Notes under the pieces: generated by a model
Database searches by the model: none
Seen by the model: the letters and a program-made list of their open reading frames with translations, nothing else
Told to the model about the DNA's origin: nothing
Program-made: the position numbers and the translations under genes
Shown here: positions 36,389 to 45,911 of the stretch, piece after piece
How positions within the stretch are numbered: position 1 is the first letter of the stretch
Layout: each line of letters begins with the position of its first letter
Assembly (NCBI GenBank): GCA_016709545.1
Contig: JADJMO010000007.1
Span: 62,001 to 126,000, forward strand
Reading direction: 5' to 3'
DNA: 64,000 nt
Origin: Myxococcales bacterium
Lineage (GTDB): Bacteria > Myxococcota_A > Polyangia > Polyangiales > JADJMO01

Positions 36389-38014
36389 CTAGGGGTGGAT
36401 CCAGATCGGTGTGCCGGTCGCCATCGGCCGCGCGAACGCGCCGTGCCAGGTCTCGGGCACGTCGGGCCCCGTCCAGGCGAAGAACCACGCCGCGTCGATC
36501 TCGGCGAGGTTGATGCAGCCGTGGCTGCGCGGCTCGCCGAAGCCGTCGTGCCAGTAGGCGCCGTGGAGGGCGTAGCCGGTCTCGAAGTACATCACGTAGG
36601 GCACGTCGCGCAGGCTGAACGCCTCGCCGACCTCGTCGCTGTCCATCGTCGCCGTCACGTGCTTGGTGTGGATGCGGTAGACGCCGCGGATGGTCGCGTG
36701 CGAGCTCTCCGGGTCGCCGAGGCCGTCGCGGCCGGTGCTCACCAGCGACACGTAGACCGGCTTGTCGCCGTCGAACGCGATGATCGACTGCCGCGCGATC
36801 GAGACGTCGATCCACTTCTCGCCCTTGGCGGCGAACGCGGGGAGGCTCTTCGGCGGCTCGACCTTGATCACGTTGTCGGCCTTGACCCACGCGCCGTCGG
36901 TCGTGCCGAGGTAGAGCGCGCCGTCGATGTGCTTGGTCGCCGCGGTGATCGGCACCGCGGTGCGCGAGGGCAGGGTCTCCTGCGGCTTGCTGCCGTCGGC
37001 CCACACCTTGGCGGCCTTGTACCGGTTCTTCACGAACGCGACCGGCAGCGTCGTGGTCGCGTCGAGGGGGATCCCGTGGAACGTCGACGGCCGCACCTCG
37101 CGCAGGCGGTCGTGGGGCAGGAGCAGGTAGTCGGTCGTGAGGTCGAACCGTCGATCGTCGGGCCCGCCGGTCGGCGTCGTGCCCCCGGGCCCGGACCAGA
37201 AGGAAGCGACGATGGCGAAGCCCTCCTTGGTCTTGGGGCGCCCCGCCCACAGCGCCTTGCCCGACTTGACGAGGCCGCTCACGTTGGGGACCCCCTTGCC
37301 GTCGCGGAGGAAGTCGGGCGGACCGTCGTTCCACACGGGGATCACGCCACCGTCGCTCGTGACCGACGCGTCGTATTCGGGGCCGGCGTCGCTCGGCTGG
37401 GGCTTGCTCACCCACTTCCAGTGCGTGTCCAGGTCGGCCTCGAGCTTCATCGACTCGGCCTTGGTGGGCACGCGCGCGTAGAACGGCGAGAGCGTGTTCT
37501 TGGCGATGGCGTAGGCGTAGGGCAGCGGCGCCTTGCGGTCGGGCCGACGGGTCGCGTACTTGACGATCGGATCGTCGAGGTCGAGGGTCGCGTGGTCGCC
37601 GACGCACACGTAGCCCTTGGGCTTGATCGCGTACCAGCCGCCCTTGCAACCGGCGTCGCCCTCGGGCTTGTCCTCGCGCTCCACCACTGCGCCCGCGCGC
37701 AGGTAGCCGAGCTTGAGTGCGCCCGGCTTGGGCTCCGTGAACACCGGCGTGATCTGCGCACGGGCGCCGAGGAGGTGCTTCGGCGCGACGAGTGCGACCT
37801 CCGCCTCGGCCACGTCGGCCTCGACCGCCACCTCGGCCAGGGTCTCGGCGACCGCCGCCTCGGGCACGGCGACCGCGGTCCCCGCCTCCTCACCCGGCGG
37901 CTTGCCCCGCCCACACGTGACCGCCGCGAGCAGCACGAACGGCGCGAAGATCACCAGAGGCCGGCGGGCGGAACGCTGCAAACGGATCCCCGGTGCCCCG
38001 GGCTGGGATGTCAC
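36389..38014 (-). CDS. L,D-transpeptidase (YkuD) family protein (541 aa)
   Basis: The C-terminal domain has the catalytic block HGAYWHDGFGEPRSHGCIN, where the Cys of SHGC is the nucleophile. Family members cross-link peptidoglycan stems (3-3 links) or attach proteins. The long N-terminal part contains an SH3-like segment (YLRAGAVVERED) and a region common to myxobacterial relatives. I chose GTG 38014, which puts a basic stretch and a hydrophobic helix ending in a lipobox-like AAVTC at the N-terminus; the exact start is uncertain. It is predicted to be periplasmic and membrane-anchored. Confidence 0.85.
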   Translation of the reverse strand: MTSQPGAPGIRLQRSARRPLVIFAPFVLLAAVTCGRGKPPGEEAGTAVAVPEAAVAETLAEVAVEADVAEAEVALVAPKHLLGARAQITPVFTEPKPGALKLGYLRAGAVVEREDKPEGDAGCKGGWYAIKPKGYVCVGDHATLDLDDPIVKYATRRPDRKAPLPYAYAIAKNTLSPFYARVPTKAESMKLEADLDTHWKWVSKPQPSDAGPEYDASVTSDGGVIPVWNDGPPDFLRDGKGVPNVSGLVKSGKALWAGRPKTKEGFAIVASFWSGPGGTTPTGGPDDRRFDLTTDYLLLPHDRLREVRPSTFHGIPLDATTTLPVAFVKNRYKAAKVWADGSKPQETLPSRTAVPITAATKHIDGALYLGTTDGAWVKADNVIKVEPPKSLPAFAAKGEKWIDVSIARQSIIAFDGDKPVYVSLVSTGRDGLGDPESSHATIRGVYRIHTKHVTATMDSDEVGEAFSLRDVPYVMYFETGYALHGAYWHDGFGEPRSHGCINLAEIDAAWFFAWTGPDVPETWHGAFARPMATGTPIWIHP

Positions 38015-38042
38015 GGCCGTGGGACTACTCCTCCGCCGGAGC

Positions 38043-38056
38043 GAAGCAACTGCTTC
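38043..38056. promoter_or_regulatory. Palindrome in a divergent promoter region
   Basis: GAAGCAACTGCTTC is a perfect 6-bp inverted repeat with a 2-base centre, in the 211-base gap between the divergent L,D-transpeptidase and choice-of-anchor L genes. The loop is too short for an RNA hairpin, so an operator is the more natural reading. This rests on position and symmetry alone. Confidence 0.25.
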
Positions 38057-38225
38057 TAGATCGTGCGCCGTGAATCCACGGGTTCCGACGCCGACGGAGT
38101 CGACTGGCCCAGGAGGCCTCCATGGAGTATTAACGCCAGATCCTTGCCCAGCGTTCGCCGAGTCGTCACCTGCTCCGGCAGGGTGTGACCGAGCGGCGGA
38201 GGGCGCTGTCTTCCTGGAGGTCGCT

Positions 38226-39470
38226 GTGAAGTCACTCGTGTTCGGTCGCCTGCTGCCCTCGTCCCTCCTGTTCGTTGCGGCGGGGAGCCTCGCATTCGGC
38301 TGCGCGGCCGCGCCCGACAAGGGCGGCACCGTGTTCCTCGACGGAGGCACCGACGCGGCGAGCGAAGGGGGCTTCGAGCCCGACACCGGCGGCGGCTTCG
38401 GCCTCGACGGCGCGCCCGAGACGGCCCTCGACCCCGAGAAGGACAACGACGGCGACGGCTTCCTCTTCAAGGACGACTGCAACGACGGCAACCCCGAGAT
38501 CAACCCGGGCGCCTACGAGTTCCCCGGCGACGGCGTCGACAACGACTGCGACGGCAAGGTCGACAACGCCGAGCCCGACTGCGACACCGCGGCCCTCAAG
38601 TACGACAGCAAAGACGCCACCGACTTCGCGCGCGCCCTCGGCATCTGCCGCGCCGCCAAGGCCGACGCGACCGGCAAGGACAAGGGCTGGGGCCTCGTCT
38701 CGGCCAAGCTGGTGCGCGCCGACGGCAAGAGCGCGCTCGACTCGATCCAGTACGGCATCCTCAAGAAGTTCGGCGCCTACGTGAACCCGCGCCAGGGCAA
38801 GAACTTCGCGGTGCTCTCGAGCGGCACGGCCCGCACGCCCGACTACCCGGGCTTCATCACGCCGATCATGCCCTCCTACGAGTCGCTGTCCGAGGTCACG
38901 CCGCCCGCCGGGTGGCCCAAGAACAGCGCGGGCTGCCCCGAGCCGTTCGACAAGACCGCCAACGACAGCGCGAGCCTCGAGCTCGAGATCCGCGTGCCCA
39001 CCAACGCCAAGGGCCTCGCGTTCGACTTCAACTTCTACTCGAGCGAGTACATCACCTTCGTGTGCTCGGAGTTCAACGACAGCTTCGTCGCGCTGCTCGA
39101 CACCAAGGCCCCGATCGACCCCAAGTACTCGAAGAACGTCTCCTTCGACAGCAAGGGCAACCCGATCAACGTCAACAGCGGGTTCTTCGAGGTGTGCACG
39201 CCGGGCACCAAGGGCGCCAAGACCTTCCCCTGCGCCAAGGGCACCAAGGAGCTCGAGGGCACCGGGTTCCAGGACAGCTTCGAGCCCACCGAGAACGGCG
39301 CCACCTCGTGGCTCGAGACCAAGGCGCCGGTCATCCCGGGCGAGACCATCAAGCTGCGCTTTATCGTCTGGGACACCGGCGACCACATCCTCGACTCGAC
39401 GGTCCTCGTCGACAACTTCCGCTGGGACGTGAAGGGCACCGTGGGCCCGGTCACCGAGCGCCCGAAGTGA
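38226..39470 (+). CDS. Choice-of-anchor L lipoprotein with MopE-like metal-binding motif, copy 1 (414 aa)
   Basis: GTG 38226 is preceded by GGAGG five bases upstream and opens a lipoprotein signal (GSLAFGCAAAP). An acidic linker leads to the MopE-like motif (NDGDGFLFKDDCND, GDGVDNDCDG), expected to bind Ca2+ or another metal. The rest is a choice-of-anchor L domain (ILKKFGAYVNPRQGKNFAVL, SSEYITFVCSEFNDSF, TVLVDNFRWD). It shares most of its length with the next gene and is clearly a duplicate. It is predicted to be on the surface; possible adhesin or matrix protein. Confidence 0.87.
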   Translation: MKSLVFGRLLPSSLLFVAAGSLAFGCAAAPDKGGTVFLDGGTDAASEGGFEPDTGGGFGLDGAPETALDPEKDNDGDGFLFKDDCNDGNPEINPGAYEFPGDGVDNDCDGKVDNAEPDCDTAALKYDSKDATDFARALGICRAAKADATGKDKGWGLVSAKLVRADGKSALDSIQYGILKKFGAYVNPRQGKNFAVLSSGTARTPDYPGFITPIMPSYESLSEVTPPAGWPKNSAGCPEPFDKTANDSASLELEIRVPTNAKGLAFDFNFYSSEYITFVCSEFNDSFVALLDTKAPIDPKYSKNVSFDSKGNPINVNSGFFEVCTPGTKGAKTFPCAKGTKELEGTGFQDSFEPTENGATSWLETKAPVIPGETIKLRFIVWDTGDHILDSTVLVDNFRWDVKGTVGPVTERPK

Positions 39471-39519
39471 ACCGCTGATCCATCCGCTCTCCCTCGTTCG
39501 TTTCCAAGGAGTCGTCTCG

Positions 39520-40770
39520 ATGCTGCGCTCGACCTCACTGCCGCTGGTCTCTCTCGCCGTCCTCGCTGCCCTCGCGGGCTGCGCGGCCTCCACCGACAAG
39601 GGGACGCCCGGCGTCCTCGGAGGCGACACCGGCGTGGCCGAAGGTGGCGAGGACGAGTCCGGGTTCCAGCCCGACTCCGCCGACCTCGGCGACGTCGACC
39701 TCGACGGCGGCCTCGACCCCGAGAAGGACAACGACGGCGACGGCTACCTGTTCAAGGACGACTGCAACGACGGCAACAAGGAGGTCAACCCGGGCGCCTA
39801 CGAGGTGCCGGGCGACGGCGTCGACAACGACTGCAACGGCAAGACCGACGAGGTGGACGACTGCGACACCTCGACCGACCTCAACCTCTACAAGTCCACC
39901 ATCCCGAACGACTTCGCCAAGGCGCTCGGCCTCTGCCGCACCGCCAAGGCCGGCACCGAGGGCAAGGACAAGACGTGGGGCGTGATCGACGCCAAGCTCG
40001 TGCGCGCCGACGGCTCGGCGATCGACGCGGCGAGCCAGGTCCAGTTCGGCATCCTGCGCAACTTCGGCCCCACGGTGAAGCCCCGCGCCGGCAAGAACAT
40101 GGTCGTCATCTCGAGCGGCACGGCGCGCACGCCCGACTACCCCGGCCAGGTCATGCCGCGCTCGCCGTCGTACTCGTCGCTCAGCGCGGTCGCCTTCCCC
40201 GCGGGGCACCCGCTCAAGAGCGACTGCGGCTCCGGTGGCTTCGGCGCCGCCACCGCCAACGACAGCGTGAACCTGAAGCTCAAGATCCGCGTCCCCACCA
40301 ACGCGAACGCCTTCTCGTTCGACTTCGACTTCTTCTCCTCCGAGTACATCACCTTCGTGTGCTCGAGCTACAACGACTCGTTCGTCGCGCTGCTCGACAC
40401 CGCCGTGAAGCTCGACCCCAAGTTCGCCAAGAACGTCTCGTTCGACAGCAAGGGCAACCCGGTCAGCGTGAACAACGGCTTCTTCGAGGTGTGCACGCCG
40501 GGCACCTCGTTCACGGGCGGCAAGACCTTCCCCTGCAGCAAGGGCACCAAGGAGCTCGAGGGCACCGGCTTCTGGGACACCGATCCGAAGCAGAACGGCT
40601 CCACGTCGTGGCTGCAGACCAAGGCCCCCGTCAAGCCCGGCGAGGAGATCACGCTCCAGTTCATGATCTGGGACGCGGGCGATCACATCCTCGACTCGAC
40701 GGTGCTCATCGACAACTTCAAGTGGGACGCCAAGCCCACCACCGGCCCGGTCACCGACCGCCCGAAGTGA
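39520..40770 (+). CDS. Choice-of-anchor L lipoprotein with MopE-like motif, copy 2 (416 aa)
   Basis: AAGGAG eight bases before ATG 39520 supports the start. The signal is LAALAGCAAST. Domain order is the same as in the 38226 gene: MopE-like motif (NDGDGYLFKDDCND, GDGVDNDCNG), then the choice-of-anchor L domain with conserved SSEYITFVCS, SFDSKGNP and GTKELEGTGF. The two differ most in the linker and around residues 215-235. Adjacent placement points to tandem duplication followed by divergence. Likely co-transcribed with copy 1 and with the SET gene, whose GTG follows two bases after this stop. Confidence 0.87.
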   Translation: MLRSTSLPLVSLAVLAALAGCAASTDKGTPGVLGGDTGVAEGGEDESGFQPDSADLGDVDLDGGLDPEKDNDGDGYLFKDDCNDGNKEVNPGAYEVPGDGVDNDCNGKTDEVDDCDTSTDLNLYKSTIPNDFAKALGLCRTAKAGTEGKDKTWGVIDAKLVRADGSAIDAASQVQFGILRNFGPTVKPRAGKNMVVISSGTARTPDYPGQVMPRSPSYSSLSAVAFPAGHPLKSDCGSGGFGAATANDSVNLKLKIRVPTNANAFSFDFDFFSSEYITFVCSSYNDSFVALLDTAVKLDPKFAKNVSFDSKGNPVSVNNGFFEVCTPGTSFTGGKTFPCSKGTKELEGTGFWDTDPKQNGSTSWLQTKAPVKPGEEITLQFMIWDAGDHILDSTVLIDNFKWDAKPTTGPVTDRPK

Positions 40771-40771
40771 C

Positions 40772-41281
40772 GTGAAGAAGGCGCCTGCGCAGGCGTTCGT
40801 CGATGGGGTGCTCACGATCGAGGGCGAGCCCCTCGTCGAGGTGCGTCGTTCGTCCATCCACGGGCGAGGCGTGTTCGCGCGGCGCACGATCGCGGCGGGC
40901 ACGCCGATCCTCGAGTACCTCGGCGAGCGCATCGACGACGCCGAGGCCCGCGTCCGCTACGCCGAGACCTCCGGCAAGAAGGTCACCTACCTGCTCCGCG
41001 TCGACGCGCGCACCAGCATCGACGGCGCCGTCGGCGGCAGCGCGGCGCGGTTCGTCAACCACGGGTGCCTCCCGAGCTGCGAGCTCCTCCTGCACAAGAA
41101 GCGGGTGTTCCTGATCACGCGCCGGCGCGTACGGCCCGAGGAGGAGCTCACGTTCGACTACCACCTCGTGGTGCGTGGCGACGTCGACCTCGAGACCGCG
41201 CGCAAGGCGGCGCCGTGCAAGTGCGGCGCGCGGCGCTGCCGCGGCACGATGCTGAACGACGATCGTCCCGTGCGGCGGTAG
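40772..41281 (+). CDS. SET-domain protein with post-SET cysteines (169 aa)
   Basis: The protein is nearly all SET domain. The N-terminal SET motif is SSIHGRGVFARRTIAAG, the SAM/substrate site is RFVNHGCLPSCE (Asn96-His97, matching NHSCxPN), and EELTFDYH supplies the catalytic Tyr130. A post-SET zinc motif, CKCGARRCRG, closes the site. SET enzymes methylate lysines on proteins; the bacterial target here is unknown. It is cytoplasmic. It starts at GTG 40772, two bases after the upstream stop, so it is probably expressed with the two lipoproteins. Confidence 0.85.
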   Translation: MKKAPAQAFVDGVLTIEGEPLVEVRRSSIHGRGVFARRTIAAGTPILEYLGERIDDAEARVRYAETSGKKVTYLLRVDARTSIDGAVGGSAARFVNHGCLPSCELLLHKKRVFLITRRRVRPEEELTFDYHLVVRGDVDLETARKAAPCKCGARRCRGTMLNDDRPVRR

Positions 41282-41286
41282 GCGCG

Positions 41287-41847
<561 letters not shown>

Positions 41848-41883
41848 TCGTACTCCACAGTAACACGGTGCTAGGCTTCCACC

Positions 41884-42591
41884 ATGTCCACCGAGGACCC
41901 GGCACCCACCGTTTCCGCCCCGGAACCACCTGAAGAGCCGAAGAGCGAGGGCAACCTCCTCGCGCTGCGCGTCGCCACGGCGCTCGGCCCGCTCCTCGTG
42001 GTGGTCTTCGTCCTCCGACCGAGCAACAAGCTCGTGCTGTTCGGCGTCGTGCTCGGCGTGTTCGCGGCGGTGGAGCTCCTCGCCCGCACCATCGCCGCCC
42101 GCGCGCGGGACAGGGTCAAGAACCTCACCATGGTGTTCGGCCTCGTGAGCGCGGCCGGCGTCATCGCCTCCCTGGTCCTCACGAGCTTCCAGGACGCGAC
42201 CGTCTACGCGATGGGCGTGGATCGCCTGGTGGCCGAGAAGACCAAGTGGACCAACCGCCAGGTCCGGGTCGAGGGCGTCCTGGTCAAGGGCACCCTCCGC
42301 TTCCGTGAGGTCCCCTGCGAATACGCCTTCGACGCGACCAAGTCGGGCGCGGTCGTCCACATCCGCTATCCCTCGTGCATCAAGCCCGACACCCTGCGCG
42401 ACGACATGCCCGAGGTCGGGGTCACCGCCGAGGGCAAGCTGCAGGCGAACGGCGAGTTCGTCGCCAACAACGTCCTCGCCAAGTGCCCCTCGAAGTACGA
42501 CATGAAAGACAAGCCCAAGCCCGGCCAGTCGGCGCCGGTGCCGGGCGCGCCGCCGCCGAACCCGGCGGTCGTGATGCCCGCCGCGCCGTGA
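41884..42591 (+). CDS. ccmE: CcmE-like heme chaperone, CXXXY type, N-terminally extended (235 aa)
   Basis: CcmE carries heme to apocytochrome c in the periplasm. The C-terminal OB fold is clear: VRVEGVLVKGTLRF, VHIRYPSCIKPDTLRDD, VTAEGKLQANGEF and VLAKCPSKYD. In classic CcmE the last motif is LAKHxxxY with a heme-binding His; here Cys201 replaces His and Tyr205 is kept, giving the CXXXY variant known from Desulfovibrio and archaea. Instead of one N-terminal helix, there are about three hydrophobic segments. No other ccm gene is adjacent, but two c-type cytochromes lie in the window. The C-terminus is Pro-rich. Confidence 0.78.
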   Translation: MSTEDPAPTVSAPEPPEEPKSEGNLLALRVATALGPLLVVVFVLRPSNKLVLFGVVLGVFAAVELLARTIAARARDRVKNLTMVFGLVSAAGVIASLVLTSFQDATVYAMGVDRLVAEKTKWTNRQVRVEGVLVKGTLRFREVPCEYAFDATKSGAVVHIRYPSCIKPDTLRDDMPEVGVTAEGKLQANGEFVANNVLAKCPSKYDMKDKPKPGQSAPVPGAPPPNPAVVMPAAP

Positions 42592-42654
42592 TCGGGCGCC
42601 GCTGCAGACGGTAGTTGCCTCCCGCGCCCTCCGGCCGGTACGCTCCGGCCCCAC

Positions 42655-43185
42655 ATGGCGCAGAAGCAGATTGTCTGCAGTTCCTGCAGTTACAAGAACC
42701 CGCCCGGCTCGAAGCGGTGCGTCTCCTGCGGCTCGAAGCTGGACGGCGTCGGCCCGGTGGAGCGCTCCAAGCAGGAGCAGCTCGCGCGCCGCTACCAGCA
42801 GGAGTCGTTCTCCGTGCTGTGGCTGGTCATCGGCATCGTGGTGCAGGCCGTGCTCACCGGCGCCATCATCATGGGCCTCCCGCAGGTCGTCTCCGCCCTC
42901 GATTTCGAGGGGTCGCACGGCATGATGACCAGCATCGGCATCTGGTTCGTCGGCGGCATGCTGGTCGGGATGATCTCCCCGGGCCGCACGTTCCTCGAGC
43001 CGTTCATCGCCTCCTTCATCGTGGCGATCCCGACCGTCTACTTCCTCTACAAGACCGAGACCGTCTTCACCCTGCCGCCGTTCCTCTACGTCGTCATGGG
43101 CGGCATCGGCATCCTCTTCTCGCTCATCGGTAGCTACCTCGGCGAGCGGATCCAGATGGGTCCGCCCCCGAAGACCGCCGAGTAA
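42655..43185 (+). CDS. Zinc-ribbon membrane protein (176 aa)
   Basis: The N-terminus is a four-Cys zinc ribbon (CSSCSYKNPPGSKRCVSCG). After a charged linker come four hydrophobic helices (LWLVIGIVVQAVLTGAII, IGIWFVGGMLVGMI, FIASFIVAIPTVYFLY, LYVVMGGIGILFSLIG). Such proteins are often found in Myxococcota, with no known role. It lies between the ccmE-like gene and rimO, all on the same strand with 50-65 base gaps, so a shared transcript is possible. Confidence 0.78.
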   Translation: MAQKQIVCSSCSYKNPPGSKRCVSCGSKLDGVGPVERSKQEQLARRYQQESFSVLWLVIGIVVQAVLTGAIIMGLPQVVSALDFEGSHGMMTSIGIWFVGGMLVGMISPGRTFLEPFIASFIVAIPTVYFLYKTETVFTLPPFLYVVMGGIGILFSLIGSYLGERIQMGPPPKTAE

Positions 43186-43238
43186 CGGCGGGGGCGCCTT
43201 GCGTCGCGGGCCGGCAGGTTCCAACCTCTCGGCCCCGC

Positions 43239-44693
<1,455 letters not shown>

Positions 44694-44702
44694 CCCAGCA
44701 AA

Positions 44703-45737
44703 TCAGGGCGCCGTCGTGAAGCTCCAGTCCTTCTTCCACGCGGCGCCGTTGTTGCCCTCCGCGTGCATCAGGTACTTGGTGCCCTTCTCGAGCGGCTTGT
44801 GCGTGTAGAAGAACGTGGCGTTCGACTGGTACGAGAGCTTCGGCACCGTGAGCACGGGGATCGGCGTCGTCGCGCCAGCCTTGGTGATCGTGTAGACCGA
44901 GAGCGTGCCGGTGTAGTGCACGCCGAGCACATACCCGCTCGGCCAGCCCGTCGGAGGGGCAGGGGGCGCGGGGCTCTCCGCGCCGTTGAAGCTGATCGGG
45001 ACGTTGGTCTGGCCGTCGTACGGATACACCGCGACGACGGTCTTGGGCGTGCTCGCGCCCGCGCCGAAGTCCATGGTGTCGCACCCCGCCGCGCCGCCGT
45101 AGCCGAACTCGCGGGTCCACGGGTCGATGATGGGGTAGCGGTGGTAGACGGTGTCGATCCAGCCCTGCACCGCGGGCTTCGCGCTGCCGAGGAAATGCAT
45201 GTCCTCCGACGAGGGGCTGCCCGTGTAGCCGGCCTTCTTCTCGCGCTCGTTGAAGTTCGCCGCGTAGAACGACGCGCACGTCGCGACCTCCACGTGCGGG
45301 TTCGCGATGCAGCTCGCCGTCTTCTTGTTGGCGACGTAGTACTCGCAGTGCTTCTCGGCGCCCAGATCGAGCGCGGCGTTCACGGCGGCGCACGGCGAGC
45401 CCGCCCCGGTGCGCGCGGCGTTCACGGCGGCGTAGGCTTCGAGCGCCGCGGCCGAGATCCCGGCCGGCGCGGCGGGGCAACCCGGCGGTGGCGGCGGCGG
45501 CGGACCGGTGTCCGTCGGCGGCGGACCGGTGTCCGTCGGCGGCGTGCCGGTGTCCGTCGCGGCGCCGGTGTCCGTCGCGGCGCCGGTGTCCGTCGTCCCG
45601 TCGGGGCCGCCCTCGGCGCCCGTCTCGTCGCCCGCCTCGGTGCCCCCGTCGTCGTCGACCACGGCGCCGTCGTCGCCGCCTCCACAACCGACCGCCACCG
45701 CGAACGAGGAGAGCCAGAGCCAGCGAAGTCGAAGCAT
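44703..45737 (-). CDS. CAP-domain lipoprotein with TDTG repeat linker (344 aa)
   Basis: The lipoprotein signal is SFAVAVGCGGG. A long linker of TDTGAA / TDTGPPP repeats follows, encoded by near-identical DNA repeats. The CAP (SCP/PR1) domain covers residues about 95-215: LEAYAAVNAARTGAG, CEYYVANKK, SSEDMHFLG and WIDTVYHRYPIIDP. A C-terminal Ig-like domain (VYPYDGQTNVPISFNG) ends in YLMHAEGNNGAAW. CAP domains are exported and of diverse function, with some binding sterols or lipids. The gene converges on rimO with 9 bases between stops. Confidence 0.85.
   Translation of the reverse strand: MLRLRWLWLSSFAVAVGCGGGDDGAVVDDDGGTEAGDETGAEGGPDGTTDTGAATDTGAATDTGTPPTDTGPPPTDTGPPPPPPPGCPAAPAGISAAALEAYAAVNAARTGAGSPCAAVNAALDLGAEKHCEYYVANKKTASCIANPHVEVATCASFYAANFNEREKKAGYTGSPSSEDMHFLGSAKPAVQGWIDTVYHRYPIIDPWTREFGYGGAAGCDTMDFGAGASTPKTVVAVYPYDGQTNVPISFNGAESPAPPAPPTGWPSGYVLGVHYTGTLSVYTITKAGATTPIPVLTVPKLSYQSNATFFYTHKPLEKGTKYLMHAEGNNGAAWKKDWSFTTAP
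45505..45594. repeat. Five copies of CCGGTGTCCGTC (period 18-21)
   Basis: Copies begin at 45505, 45526, 45547, 45565 and 45583. They lie inside the linker of the CAP-domain lipoprotein and encode TDTG units on the minus strand. Period is a multiple of three, so copy-number change would alter linker length without breaking the frame. Confidence 0.85.
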
Positions 45738-45911
45738 GGGGCCTAGGTGGGACGCGCGAGGCGGATCGGGTCAACGCTCGGGGGCCCATGTCCCAGCGCA
45801 GGTCGGATCCGTGCAGCGCCGCTGGTACTTTGCCGGCGAACCATCTCTGAGAAGTGCACCTCGGGGTCCCATCTCAGCGGTCCGGGGGTGGCGGGTTCGT
45901 ACCCTCGAAGC

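Noticed and set aside
38015..38503. Extension of the L,D-transpeptidase upstream of 38014
   Set aside because: The added residues are low complexity and overlap the choice-of-anchor L gene and its ribosome binding site.
45505..45594. CRISPR-like repeats
   Set aside because: Units are short, spacing is 18-21 bases and they encode a protein linker; there are no spacers and no cas genes.
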